Positions 23,935 to 35,940 of a stretch of DNA of 64,000 nt are shown in pieces (within the stretch, counting starts at the first letter, position 1; each line of letters begins with the position of its first letter). The DNA comes from Malania oleifera. Its lineage: Eukaryota; Streptophyta; Magnoliopsida; Santalales; Ximeniaceae. The notes below the pieces were generated by a model. It did not search any database and was not told the DNA's origin. It worked only from the letters and a program-made list of their open reading frames with translations. The translations under genes and the position numbers were made by a program. Location: assembly GCF_029873635.1 (NCBI RefSeq), contig NC_080420.1:51351457-51415456 (forward strand), read 5' to 3'.

Positions 23935-25348
23935 CTAGGTCAAGTAGTGTTCTTTGGATGTTTTAGTCCCATTATATTTCTTGTCGTCTTCAAGGATTGC
24001 AGGTGAAAGTGAAGGATTAACAGTCATGGTGAGGTCAAGGTTCAAATCCGGCAGGCCACATCCGTCATCCTCTAAACAGCTTCCAGTGTCTGACACTTGA
24101 TCATTATCGGCCATGGATTTCATTAATGGTTGTAGGCATGCTTGAGCTTTTGAACCGGATGATGCTGCAAGATCATCGAACGCCGGAGAATTTGAAGGGC
24201 GAGGAAGATTGCGGCTTAGGCGATGGTTGTTTGGATCAATTCCCATGCTTAAAAGCTTCTTTCTTAGATGAGAATTCCAATAATTCTTCACTTCATTGTC
24301 GGTCCGTCCTGGCAGCCTCCCAGCTATCAGTGACCACCTAATTAAACACAATTTATTCACAAATTAAAACTATTCATATTAACGCATATAATTAATTTAA
24401 ATGTCAATTGTTCTTTTTATATGCAACTAATCTTTGTAGTTAACAGTCCTTGAAGGTGATTGATCTTTCAAGTTCTTGCATTGTCATTCTATCTCAAGGT
24501 ATAATTGCATCAGTCCACAAAACATTTCATTTTCTTTTTTTTTGTTTTTTTGGGGAAGAAATATTAAAACTATATATATATTAGATTTGTTTAATGACCA
24601 AGATTTGAGTCTTGAGGCTATAACTTTCCATTTGAGATAATACCTTGAAGAAGGGTAGAAGGGCGGATTCATTATCCCGGTAGACTAATCGAGTCTCAAA
24701 GGACCTCGAACACTGTTGTTTCAAATATATTTATTTATTCATTTATTTAAGTTATATAAACCTCACCGGTTACCCAGGAGGGCATGAAGTTTGATGATAA
24801 GATCTTCTTCATCTTCGGCAAAGTTTCCTCTTTTAAGGTCTGGCCTTAGATAGTTAATCCATCTCAGCCTGCAACTTTTACCACAGCGTAGAAGGCCTGT
24901 TCAATATAAAACGAAAAAAATGGAAAATATACAGCTGTTAGAGATAATTATGTTACTTAATACACATATTGTATGTGTGTGTGTGTGTATGTGTAGAGAA
25001 CAGATAATTTATTAGACCAGAAGAAAGATAAACTTGTATACTTAAGATAGCAGCTAGGTTTAATTAAAACCCTCCAACCACCCAACCCCTCAGTCTGCCG
25101 ATAAACAAATAAATAAATAAAGAATGAAGCACGTTAAAAAATGGAGGCAGGGTTGGGGTGAGCATATGTGCGTATAAATGTATGCATATTGAATGAAGAA
25201 GAAATATTTGAAACAAACCTGCAGCTTGAGGGAGAGTACGCCAGCAACCTTCGCCGTGAGTTTGAATGTAATGGATAAGTTTCTGATCTTCTTGCTTGGA
25301 CCATGCTCCTTTGTTGGTGTCTTGCTTATCACAGCAAGGTTTTCTCAT
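23935..25348 (-). CDS. R2R3-MYB transcription factor, subgroup 4-like repressor, three exons
   Basis: Exons are 25348-25219, 24896-24767 and 24337-23935, all bounded by GT..AG introns. The joined CDS is 663 bp (220 residues), and the two 130-bp first exons are standard for this family. R2 has Trp16, Trp36 and Trp56; R3 has Phe69, Trp88 and Trp107. The bHLH-contact signature [DE]Lx2[RK]x3Lx6Lx3R is complete at residues 75-94. After the MYB domain come a GIDP..HR (C1) motif at 119-126 and an EAR-type LNLDL (C2) at 185-189. In known subgroup 4 proteins these features mark nuclear repressors of phenylpropanoid/flavonoid genes that interact with bHLH partners and TOPLESS-type corepressors. The start MRKPCC is typical. 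No stop, frameshift or TE insertion is seen. Exact ortholog not assigned. Confidence 0.95.
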
Positions 25349-25427
25349 TGCGGTGCACCCAATCCTTCTTCCCAGAATTGAAGCAGCTAGCTGTAGCTAG
25401 ATAGATAATACATAGATGACGCTTAAT

Positions 25428-25430
<3 letters not shown>

Positions 25431-25474
<44 letters not shown>
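25431..25474 (-). repeat. (CT)n microsatellite in the MYB 5' leader or proximal promoter
   Basis: 44 bp of GA on the plus strand, so CT on the gene strand, 83 bp upstream of the MYB ATG. CT-rich leaders are common in plant genes and are length-variable. The ORFs antisense to or overlapping this tract are simple-repeat artefacts. Confidence 0.9.
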
Positions 25475-25477
<3 letters not shown>

Positions 25478-25495
25478 GAAGGCAAAGATGGAGTA

Positions 25496-25503
25496 GATAT
25501 AGA
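25496..25503 (-). promoter_or_regulatory. Possible TATA box of the MYB gene
   Basis: TCTATATC on the minus strand about 150 bp upstream of the ATG and 22 bp beyond the CT tract. A second candidate, TATATAAT, lies at about 25790-25797. Neither is confirmed, and the transcription start is unknown. Confidence 0.25.
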
Positions 25504-26597
25504 AGAGAAATGGAAGCATATAAGAAGCAGGTGCATATTTGATATATGCGTGTGGCGAGGAGGAGGGGGAGGGGGAAGAGAAGGTTGACTTGGACCGGTT
25601 GTTTGGCCATGCCGGACTGCGTGCGTGCGTGGAGGCGTGGGTGTGGGTTGTGTATTGGAGAGAGATGGAGTGTGTGGTATTGTTTGACATGTTTTTGCTA
25701 GTTGGTTGCCGTTTAGTACGAGTCTCTTTCCCATTTCTACTCAATTTAATTCCTCTTCTTCTTCTTCTTCTAGATTTTTGAGATAAAAAATTATTATATA
25801 AAAAAAAGCGTAAGAATTTTTCAGAATGCACCAATCTCTGGTTGCCAACTTATCAGCTAGACCAAATGTTACATAATTTTTTTTTCCATAGTGGTGGGCT
25901 CTTTGAGGATTTTACTTCAGACAATAATATATAGTATTGGTTTTAAATCCTAAATAAAGGGGATGCACCTTGCAAGTCTTTTTCCCGAAAACTCTTAAAT
26001 ATCAAGTTTTCCATTTAGGTTTATATAAATTTTAACAAAATATAACACAAATTTATATATATTGAATTTTAGTCAAACTCATGCAAATTTAAATCAAATA
26101 TTCAAAATTTATGCTTTCAAACACAATAAGAATAATGTACTTGTCAACACGTTTATGAAATTCATTTAAATTTTTATTTAGGAACCATTCTTTTAAATTT
26201 TTTTCTTTTAAAAACTCATATTAAGTATACGTTACACAGTGAGAGGTAATTTTTCATTTCTTATTCTCTCTCATTTTCAATTGGAGCTCATTTCCTAATT
26301 TCAACATAAAAGTTTCATTATCTATGTTGGGGTAAAATAATGGAAAGAATGGTGAGAGTGAGCAGCACAAATCTAATTTATCTGAAGCCTAATTAAGAAA
26401 TTGGGGGCCAGAGCCATATAAACTGCAGTACGGCCCACATGATATTCTTGCGAATGAGGATGTTGAACACCAGCATTATCCATCCGTTTAGAAGATAACC
26501 TCAATCCACAACATTATCTAATACTTTGCAAGAAATAAGATAACAATACAGAGTCCTAGTAATATAAGATGCTTCCACGTATTATGCCAAAAAAGAG
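25504..26597. other. Upstream region of the MYB gene
   Basis: Includes a GC/CT-rich stretch (25550-25770) and then AT-rich sequence. No protein-coding homology and no transposon ends were recognised. Probably holds the MYB promoter. Confidence 0.5.
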
Positions 26598-26655
26598 GTC
26601 AACACGAAGGAGTGCGTTAGGGGTATGAATACCCACTATATCGTGTGTAGTTATA

Positions 26656-26701
<46 letters not shown>

Positions 26702-26759
26702 TATAACTACACACGATTTAGTGGGTATTCATACCCCTAACGCACTCCTTCGTGTTGAC
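26598..26759. repeat. Near-perfect long inverted repeat (foldback / MITE-like)
   Basis: The left arm begins GTCAACACGAAGGAGTGCG at 26598 and extends about 64 bases to AGTTATAATTT. The right arm, ending at 26759, is its reverse complement with one clear mismatch (ATATCG against AAATCG). A (TA)n core separates the arms. A copy of the inner TAGTTATAATTTATATA module follows directly outside the right arm (26759 on). No convincing TSD was found, so the superfamily cannot be named. Confidence 0.85.
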
Positions 26760-26767
26760 TAGTTATA

Positions 26768-26812
<45 letters not shown>

Positions 26813-26886
26813 TGTATATATTTACAATTTGTCGGCTTGAGCATCATAGACATATTTCAATTAACATCTCTAAATCTCTCAATGTA

Positions 26887-27084
26887 TGTTAAAATCAAGG
26901 AAAAATTATGTGTTTATTTCACATTTAATATTACATGGAATAGTGAGTAGTTATATACAAGAAGATTTCTAATTTTGGTGTACATTAATTTTTAGGCTAG
27001 AATTAGGGTTGTCCCTTGTATCAAGGGATTTACAATCAAGAATTTTCCTAAAATCTCTCTAATTAACGACAGTTCATGCCAACA
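26887..27084 (-). repeat. 3' LTR of the Ale-like Copia fragment
   Basis: About 198 bp. The minus-strand start TGTTGGCATG at 27084 comes straight after a purine-rich GAAGGAGAG tract (27085-27098), and the end is TTTTAACA at 26887. The text ATGTGAAATAAACACATAA is typical of short Ale-type LTRs. Confidence 0.65.
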
Positions 27085-28680
27085 CTCTCCTTCAAGTTGG
27101 TGCATACAAGTCTCGCATGCCCAACTTGTCAAGTGAGTTGTAAAAGATTTTGCTACATACAGCATTTGGGAGTACGTCTGTCAAGTGGTCTTCAGACTTA
27201 ACAAAAGAAAATCGAATTGTCTTGTCCTCAAGATTTTGTTTGATGAAATTTTGGTCCAACTCCATGTGTTTAGTTCGGTCATGTTGGACAGGATTGTGTG
27301 AGATATCAATTGCTGCCTTATTATCACATAATAGGTCCATCTTAACTCTTGGGGCAAAACCTATTTCTGCATCTGCGTATCCCTACACTTTGAGGTGACT
27401 TTTTTTTTTTTTATAACATAAGCCTTTTCCCTAGAGATGAATTTAAGTATCGAAGAATTGTGAGTACACCATTCATGTGATCCTCACTTGGACAGTGCAT
27501 GAATTGACTTACTACACTTACCGCATATGCAATGTCAGGGCGATTGTGTGACAAATAAATAAACTTTCCAACTATTTGATCTCTCATACCTTTCTTTATG
27601 TGTTGGCACGTGGTCTAGGTATTCTCCCAGTTTGTGGTTTTGGACAATTGTTGTGTCTATAGGTTTGCATTCTAACAGTCCCACCTCAGATAGAAAGTCT
27701 ACAATATATTTTTGATAGGCAAGAAATATATCTTGCTTTGATCTAGTAACCTCAATTCCCAGGAAGCATTTAAGTCCTCATAGATTCTTATAGATCATCT
27801 CCTATAATAATCATGTCATCTACATAAATTATTAGAGTTGTGACCTTGCCCTATTGATACTTCAAGAATAGTGTATGATTTGAGTTGCTCTATTGATAAC
27901 CATATTTCTTCATTGCCAACCTAAATCGCTTGAACCATGCTCTAGGTGATTATTTCAAACCATACAATGCTCGTTGTAATTTGCACACCACCTCAACTTC
28001 AAAAGTTGTTGTATAGCTTGGTGGAAAATCCATGTAGACCTCCTCCTTTAGATCACCATGGAGAAAGACAGTTTTTACATCAAACTGGTGCAATGGCCAA
28101 TCAAGGTTTGCAACAAGGGATAACAATACTCTAACCAAGTTCAATTTTGCTACTGACGATGAAGTTGTCTTGGTAGTGTACACCATATGTCTGGGTGTAA
28201 CCTTTTGCTACTAGTATTGATTTATACTGATTAATTGAACCATCTGCTTTGTGCTTAATGGAGAACACCCTTTTACACCCCAGCGACATCTTTCCTTTGG
28301 GAAAGGGAACAAGAGTCCAAGTTTTATTTTTTTGTGGTGCGGCCTCCATTTCTTCTTTCACGGCCTGGGTCCACTTAGGATTTGTCAAGGCTTCATGAAG
28401 AATGCTTAGAACACTACCCAAAGAGAGTTTGTGCACAAATGTCCTGAGTGGTTTAGAAAACCTTTTTGTATACACATACTTGGTGATTGGATACTTTAAG
28501 CTTCATCCTCCAATGTCTGGAGAATATTTATTTGGTGGTTTTCCATGATTATGCTTGAAAGGTAAAGTGTAGCCAACATGGATATTTATATCATTAGAGT
28601 TTGAAGGTCTAGTAGGAGTGTTTACCTCAGGGATATTCTCAGGAGATGGGTCTTCAGGTACTACAGCTTAAGGGGGGGTT
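27085..28680 (-). pseudogene. Ale-like Copia reverse transcriptase/RNase H fragment
   Basis: 28475-28131 carries the N-terminal RT region (EALTNPKWTQAVKEEMEA, then WTLVPFPKGK). 28186-27950 carries LHQFDVKTVFLHGDL and the LQRALYGLK end. The catalytic YVDDMIIIGD is intact at about 27805-27830. RNase H at 27340-27092 includes LLCDNKAAIDISHNP and TKHMELD. The end YNSLDKLGMRDLYAPT sits right before the PPT. Frameshifts and a poly-T run (about 27402-27413) break the frame. No gag, protease or integrase is present; at about 28680-28790 the sequence changes to another element. Confidence 0.85.
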
Positions 28681-28789
28681 TTCTATTTCAGTTTTGAGCT
28701 TCAGGTGATGTAGACATATCTTTGGAACCTATATCCGCTTTTGAAATCACACCTCTTTCTATTTCCTCTTTCTGTAAAATTCTTTTCTA

Positions 28790-30640
28790 CAATTAATGAG
28801 GCTAGTTGGTTTTGACATAGGAGATTAGGACATGCTAGTATGGATTTACTTTCAAAACTAGTAAAAGGAGAATTAGTTAAAGGTTTACCTAAGAAACAAT
28901 TTTTAAAAGATAAAATATGTGATGCATGTCAACTAGGTAAAAAAACTAAGTCTAACTTCAAAAAGAATAAATTTATCTAACTAGTAGGCACTACAAATGC
29001 TTCACTTAGATTTATTTGGCCCAAATCAAACCCAACTCAAAATGAAAAGGGGTATATAATCACACATATCTAGAGTGATAGAGGGAGCGAGTTTAAAAAT
29101 AAAGATATGAAAAACTTTTGTGATTTAGATGGCATATCCTATAACTTTTCAACACCTAGGACTCTACAACAAAATGGTGTAATTGAGAGAAAGAATAGAT
29201 CATTACAAGAAATGGGTACAACTATGCTAAATGAACACAATCTTACCAATTACTTCTGAGCTGAAGCGGTAGGCACAACTTGCTATGTCATGAATAGAGT
29301 ATTAATCAGGCTCACTCTCAACAAAACCCCTTATAAATTGTGGACTGGTCATAGGCCAAATAATTCCTACTTTCATGTCTTTGGCTATAAGTGTTTTCTT
29401 CTAAGAGATAAAGATAACCTAGGAAAATTTGATGCAAAAATTGATGAAGGAATATTTCTAAGTTATGCTCTAGATAGTAAAGCCTACAGAATGTTTAATA
29501 AAAGAACTTTAACTCTTGTAAAATCCATCCATGCAGTATTTGATGAGTCCAATCCCTTCTCCAAAAATACTCGTAAAGATGACCTAGAGATAAAAAAAAA
29601 AGGGTTAGAAATCTTATTCATTGAAAAATAATGTTGAAAAGGGCACTAAAATTAAAGAAACATCTATTGAGGATAATCAAGTAGAAAGAGAGGTTCAAGA
29701 ATTACCTAAGGAGTGAAAATTTGCAAGAAATCATTGTAAGGACCAGATCATAGGTTAACCTTCATGTGAAGTAGCCATTTGATCATCACTTAGAAACATG
29801 TGCAGCCACATGGCATTCTTGTCTAAGCCTAAGAATGTCAATGAGGCCATAAAGGATGAATCTTGGGTGATGTCCATGCCAAAAGAGTTAAATCAGTTTG
29901 AGAGGCACAAAGTCTCGACCTTGGTTCCCAGACCAAATAATCATACAATCATTGGAACTAAATGGGGCTATAGAAATAAGAATGATGAAAATGGATTGTA
30001 AATGGGTCTAGCAAACAAGACATCATTTTTAGTGTATATGTGTACTAGATTCCAAGTTGCACCAAAAGAGTCACACCTACCAGCAGTTAAGAAGATACTT
30101 AGATACTGCATCGGGACTATTGATTTAGGATTGTGGTATCCTAAGTATACTTCTTTTGAGATTGTCAGCTATTCCGATCTTGACTTTGCTAGTAGCAAAG
30201 TTGATCGGAAGAGCATGAGTGGTACATGTCATTTCTTAATACAATCTTTGGTTTCTTGATTTTCCAAGAAACAGTACTCAGTTCCATTGTCCACAACTGA
30301 GGTTGAATATATAGCAGCTGAAAGTTGTTGTGCTCAAATGCTATGCCTGAAACAATAACTTATGGACTACAAATTGCACTATGACATTGTTCCCATAAAA
30401 TGTAATAACACTAGTGCAATAAATATTTCAAAGAACCTCATTTCACACTCACGAACTAAGCACATTGAAATAAGCATCATTTTATTCGTGAACATGTGCA
30501 ATAATGGGATGTGGCACTTCAATTTGTGAACACTGATGAACAATGGGCTGATATATTCACGAAACCACTTCAAGATGATAGATTTATCCAAATTAGACAT
30601 GAATTAGGCTTATTGCATACTAGGGAAGTTGCCTAGAATT
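28790..30640 (+). pseudogene. SIRE-like integrase and RNase H pseudogene, RT deleted
   Basis: 28800-29280 holds pre-integrase and integrase core pieces in broken frames: ICDACQLGKKTKS, SDRGSEFKN with the second catalytic Asp, and LQQNGVIERKNRS with the catalytic Glu. 29290-29631 continues with FHVFGYKCFLLRDKDNLGKFDA. 29798-30001 is the RT start (EAIKDESWVMSM). At 30002 the frame jumps to the RNase H region (VAPKESHLPAVKKILRY, YSDLDFASSKVDRKSMSGTC), so the polymerase domain with YVDD has been deleted. It ends near 30640 with TKPLQDDRFIQIRHELGLL. Confidence 0.85.
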
Positions 30641-31613
30641 ACTTGAGTAATCATTTGAGGAATTGGGCCTTTCTTGTGGTAATAACTAGGGTGCATAACT
30701 GAGGGGGAGCATATCTCTTTGTAATTTCATGGTTCTGAAAATTAAGTACTCTCACAATCTTATCTTGTGTTATGCTTATATGTTTTTTTGTCACAACAGC
30801 ATTGCAGCTTACTATCCATAATATACTGAATGCTTAAATTACCTTGATATATAGTGATTATTTCTTAATTTGGTATCATAAAATGTTATTGATAATACTG
30901 TATTGATTGGATACCATCGGCATGATTGATGCAGAATGCATGCTGCAGAAAAAATTAGGATACTTGCATGCTACTTGATTTGAGCGCCAACTGCATGGTA
31001 GATGTAGACTAGTGAAATGCATGTTGGTAGTTGATTAGGTTGTACTGCATGATGGAGAAATGTACTTACAAACGGCATGCTACCCAATTTTTTTTAAAAA
31101 TAGATGTTTTCCTAGCTTTTTTCTGGCCTTAGCATGTTTAAAATGTCTTTTTGATCTTAAATGGCTAGCCTTACTGTTTTGTGTACCAAATTGCACAATT
31201 CTTAAAAACAAAAAAAAACAGGTATAAGATAGCTATCTATGCCCCTTTTTGCATCAAAAAGGGGGATTTTTTTGAAGGCAAAGAATTCTTTAAATACTTA
31301 AATGTTTTTGTGCTTAGCCCAATCCTTTTTTTGATGACAAAAGTGGGAGAAAGATCTAAGTAAAATTCTTTATCATATAACTTGCATCCTCTTGACCTTT
31401 TGTTATTCACAATTGGTATTTGAGCTATATTTCCAAAACTAAATACATATTGTGCTAAAATTTAAAATTTCTCAACTTGAAATTTCAATGTCTACTTTCA
31501 ACATATGCTTGGATTACATTGTCAATTTTAAAATTATGCATATTGTAAGGGGGAACCTTGTAAGGCTAATCTCATTTTGCTCTTGTATTTGTCATCATCA
31601 AAAAGGGAGAGAT
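30641..31613 (+). other. SIRE-like 3' non-coding region with four polypurine tracts
   Basis: Purine tracts GAGGGGGAG (30701), AAAAAGGGGGA (31256), AAGGGGGAA (31547) and AAAAGGGAGAGA (31601). Only the last touches the LTR. Multiple PPT copies in an extended 3' region are characteristic of Sireviruses. No ORF with homology. Confidence 0.7.
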
Positions 31614-34600
31614 TGTTGACTTTTTAAGTTTGGTCCCGTTTTGATAATGAAAAATATTAAGTACCTCATTTGTGCATTTAGTCTATGAATAGATTTATCT
31701 TTCAGAAGGCACAAATCTCCGAGGTAAAATGCATGCCATAAGACATTTAAAGAATACATCACATAACCCAAACCATGGCAAAATTGAAGAGCAAAAGAGT
31801 GAAAACTTTCTTTATTTCAGTTGTAATGCATTTAGATTAATTTGTATGTGCATGTCTTACTTGATACGATAAAAAGCTCAATATCGACCATAGATTGACC
31901 CTAGGATCTCAAACGTTTTATGGAAAATTCATATACACCTATCCTAGCATGATTTAGCTCATTTAAGGCTTGTTTAGTAATTAAAAATAGGGGATTCGTC
32001 GACTAATACAGTGCATTCGTCAACTAATGAATCTAGTAGCCTTATTGAGTTCCTACCCAAACCACTCGTCAACGAATGAGGGCCACTCATCGATGAAAGT
32101 AGCTGACTCGTCCACGAGTGCTATTGAGTCGTCAACGAATTTTTCCAACAGCTAAATATTTTTTTCAGCTCGGGTGACTCGTCAACAAAACGTATTGACT
32201 CATCAATGAATGAAGGTCACTTGCCGACGACTGGAAGGACTCACCGATGACTCCAATAGGCAGACTGTTAGCTTTGGTCCAACCCCAAGAAGGGGGTGAA
32301 TTGGGTATTTAAAATTTATCGCCTAAGTTAACTGGTTTTATCAACAGTGAAATATAGCCTAGGGTCAGTCTGCGCAATCAACAAATAAACATGCACGTGC
32401 AGTAAAGGTAAAGTGCAGAAATGTAAAGAACACACGCGATATGTTATCGGGATTCGGCCAACTGTGTCTACATCCCCGCCTTGGTCAATACCAGCACAAG
32501 GATTACCACTAAAATGCTCACTTAAACGGGTGGAGCAGCACCTATACAAACAAGGTCAATTTAAGGGGCTGACCTCAACCAACACGCCTTAACAGGATGG
32601 CGCACCTAACTTTCCTAACCGGGTTTAAGCCAATCCGGGACTATTCCACATGGCTAGTCTCCCTCTTCAGGCCCGTAGCCTAGGATACAGCCAATGTGTA
32701 TAAAGTCTGTACACGGAAATATACTTCTAGACAAGCAAATGTGTGCACCAATACAGCTCAGTCAATATTACAAGCACGAATGAAATGTAAATATGCTCAG
32801 TGCTCTAATGTGTGCTAAACACTCAATCAAGTATAATAATCAGTTCAGATCTAGAGTGTATATCAAAGCAAGATTTGAAACACGATATGTAGATAACACA
32901 AGATCATATCAGGGTTTCAAATATGCGAAGTAAGTTGAATCACATGAACTCAATAATGTATTTCAATATACAAAGAACAATGGAATTGTTTGAAAAACTA
33001 GCTTTTGAAAAGGATTTTTGCACACCAAAATCTAGGTTTAGGTATCTTGCAAAAACAATGCAAGAACCACAACCCTCAAAGTATTTCCACACTAGATTTA
33101 TCAAATGAAATTGGTGGAATAACTTTAGTGCTAAACTCTCAAAGAAAATCAAACAAGTAATAATACAAATGAGAGTTCTAGCTAGAGAGATTAAGCACAA
33201 TAGCCTTAGAGATACTCACAATGCTTAAAGAGATCAAGAGTGAAGAGTATGTGAGTTTTTGGAAGAGTATTTGGCTAATATAGGGTTTTGATATTGAGAG
33301 AATTTTTCCCTAATCAAGTTTTCTAATCCTTACTAATTATAATAAATGAATGGGTATATATAGACTTCCCAAAAAATATGACCGTTAAGGATACAGGTGG
33401 AATAATTAGAAAAGTTTTAATGTCATTTAATTAAATTAACCCCATTTAAAAAAGTTAATTGCAGTAAAAAATAAGGGGCAACCCAAGAGCAGCAGTCGAC
33501 CAGGGCAAGTTCAGTCGACCCAACTTCTAGAGGTTCGGTCGATCGAGAGTAAAATGAATTGTGAGTTTGGTCGACTGGACTTCTAAATCTAAAGCATTTT
33601 TGTGAGGTTCAATCGAATGGGACTAAAATGAACTGCACGGTCGGTCGATCGGACTTGTAAGTCCAAAAGTGATTTTCCTATCTTGCGAGGTTCGGTCGAC
33701 CGAGAGGTCAATTTGCACTGAGCCGGTCGATCGACCAGACCGTTGAGTTCCAACACAGGGGAACTCGGTTTACCAGGTTAGTGATATTCAAAATATGCTC
33801 GATCGACCAGGTAGTCAAAATGTTGACTCCTGGGGAGTTTGGTCGATCGAGGTCAAATGAACTATAAGAGTTCAGTCGACCGGGCTGTGGTCAACCTGTT
33901 GACCTAGTCCTGGTTCGGTCAATCGGGTGATATTGAACTGGAAGGTTCAAACGACCAAATATGCATGTTTTGTGCATTTCGGCTCTATTTTAAGCATTCA
34001 ATCACCCATTTCAAATTATCATTCATAAATGTCCTAGGGTCATTTTAGGCCTTTTTGAGCACACTGAAAAAATGCAGTGTTGGTCGATCAGAGGGTATTC
34101 CCTAAGGTCTTTCTATGGTTTGTGTAGGTACCTAAAGTCCAACTAGGGTCGATTTAAGCAGACTTACCTACCATTCATGATGCAAATTATTACAAGCCAT
34201 AAGAGTGCACAGTCCATAATTAATTTACATCCCAAAATGAAGAAATAAAATAATGAATACAAATACAAAGCACGATTCTTCATTCTTCGACACAAACACC
34301 GCACGCCATCATGATATATCTTTTAGTTCGAATGCGCGCACAAGGTGAGCACAATGTAAGCCTGCATGCAAGTCTTAGTACAACCATCAGTGTCAAGAGT
34401 ATTTGTCATAATCAAAATTAGGTATGATCAATGAAGTCAACACAGACTAGCGCTAAACAGCTCCCAACGGCCATAAAATTCAAAAAATATTATATTTCTA
34501 TTACACTAACGGCCATAAGATGGTAACAAAGGGTTTTTTACCTATAAAAACCAAGCCCAAAAGCCTTTCAGCAACTTTTTCTAATCTCATATCATATTCT

Positions 34601-35526
34601 TACATTGTTGAGCATTTCAAACTCTCATTTTCTTAAATCAAAGAGCATTCAGTCTCTTCATTTGTAAAATCATTTATTGCTTTTGAGTTTTTGAAGAAAC
34701 ATTTATTGGGGATTTATTTTTCACATCAAAGATCATTTACTCTCGTACTCATTTATTTGCAAAATTTGTTGAGCGCTAAACCCTAGCTTCTCCTACACTT
34801 AATCTTGAAAAATATTTTTGGACAAATCTTTTATTAAGGCTTGAATCGTTGAAGCATTCATTATACATATTTTTACCCAAGGATCATTTTCTCTCTTTTA
34901 TTGCAAAATTCTTTTTGAGAGAAACACATAATCTCTATGGAGCTTAAATCATATCTTGGGAGATTATATTAGGATTTCATTGTACAATTTAGCTTTTTGA
35001 AGAAGCATTTCCTTGTATGCAAAAATTTTCTATCTCATTTGTATATTTGCGGTTCAAGTGTAGAACCGTACCGAGCATGGGGTATCGCTTAGAGAGGTTG
35101 CTCCGCCTAGAAGGAGTGGTGTAAAAGGAGGCTCCGCCCGAGTGAAGAAGTGTGTATAAGGTGGCTCTGCCTTGTTTAAGGAGTGGAGTAGTGAAATCCT
35201 CAAGCAGGTTGCCTTGAGGCGAGAACGTAGGTGAGGATAGCCAAACCTCGTAAAAATATCATGTTTGCATTCTCTTTCTCTACACTCTTTAAATTTCCAC
35301 ACTTGTATGCTTGCATTTATTTGTTATAATTATTGTGTATGCTTGAGATATACTGTTGTGATTGGTTAAGAAACCCTGAGATATAAATAATGTGTATGCT
35401 CAAATATTTATAGTTTTGTGTTTACTGAATTAAGCATAAACTTAAAGAGTGGTTGTGTTTTAAAATTAGGAAAAAACTGACATAGATTTTTTAAATATCC
35501 AACTCACCAACCCTTATGGGATTACA
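31614..35526 (+). repeat. SIRE-like 3' LTR, interrupted by a solo LTR
   Basis: LTR sequence at 31614-32265 and 34448-35526 (about 1.73 kb). Starts TGTTGACTTTTTAAG; the end near GGGATTACA is approximate. It has a cluster of CTCGTCAACGAATGAG-type repeats at about 31990-32262, TATAAAAA at 34543-34550, and the conserved block GAACGTAGGTGAGGATAGCC..CTCGTAAAAAT at about 35220-35262. Confidence 0.75.
32266..34442 (-). mobile_element. Solo SIRE-like LTR nested in another LTR, TSD CAGAC
   Basis: 2,177 bp, TGTTAGC at the left and TCAACA at the right, flanked by CAGAC at 32261-32265 and 34443-34447. It reads on the minus strand. Features in order are a dense array of GGTCGATCGACC-type repeats (about 33490-34090, a dozen or more units), TATATATA at 33355-33362, and a diverged copy of the conserved block at about 32440-32480. 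No coding sequence. Confidence 0.92.
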
Positions 35527-35940
35527 TAAAAAAATCACAGTTCTCTTACCACAAATTCGATTAATTCCATGCTTCATAAATGTTCTATATTCATTTAGTC
35601 TTGGTTTTATAAAATAGGCTATATGAGTCCACAAAATTCTAACAATCTCTCACCTATGGACTACATAGCTAACGTTTCATAAAGAAAAAAAAAAAATCCT
35701 CTGGACTAAAATACACAACATGTGACCACAACGAAGAATATCAAAGGTGAGCAAGCACCATCCAATATAATGGTCCAAAATGAGATCATATATATCTAGC
35801 TATGTAGAAAGTCATATCTGATAGGATACTAATACCATACAAGTCAAAACAAACATAACCTCATGACTATACAAATAGGTCCATAATATATCATGCATAT
35901 CCTACAATGGAAGTATTCAAAACACATATAATCTTGTAAC
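35527..35940 (-). other. Unassigned repeat remnant (possible end of another minus-strand LTR element)
   Basis: On the minus strand a GGTGAGAGAT-like purine tract precedes TGTTAGAATTTTGTGG at about 35650, which could be an LTR start cut short by the SIRE-like LTR at 35526. The rest is AT-rich. The sequence continues beyond the TNT1-like insertion at 41082. Confidence 0.4.

Larger units (their letters stand above)
28790..35526 (+). mobile_element. SIRE-like Copia, 3' part: integrase, RNase H, multiple PPTs and 3' LTR
   Basis: Begins in the pre-integrase domain (LGH..SMDLLSKLV) without 5' LTR or gag, loses most of reverse transcriptase, and ends with an LTR at 31614-35526 that is itself split by a solo LTR. 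Same family style as the element at 55185. Flanked on the left by the Ale-like fragment and on the right by an unassigned repeat remnant. Confidence 0.8.

Noticed and set aside
24484..24672. Possible extra MYB exon in intron 2
   Set aside because: No MYB similarity; the 130-bp exons 1 and 2 and exon 3 already give a complete, in-frame R2R3 domain.
25397..25834. ORFs across and antisense to the MYB promoter
   Set aside because: They are driven by the (CT)n tract and upstream CT/GA-rich DNA, without family similarity.
33490..34090. CRISPR-like array of short palindromic repeats
   Set aside because: Spacing and repeat sequence are irregular, the location is a plant LTR U3 region, and no cas genes or prokaryotic context exist.
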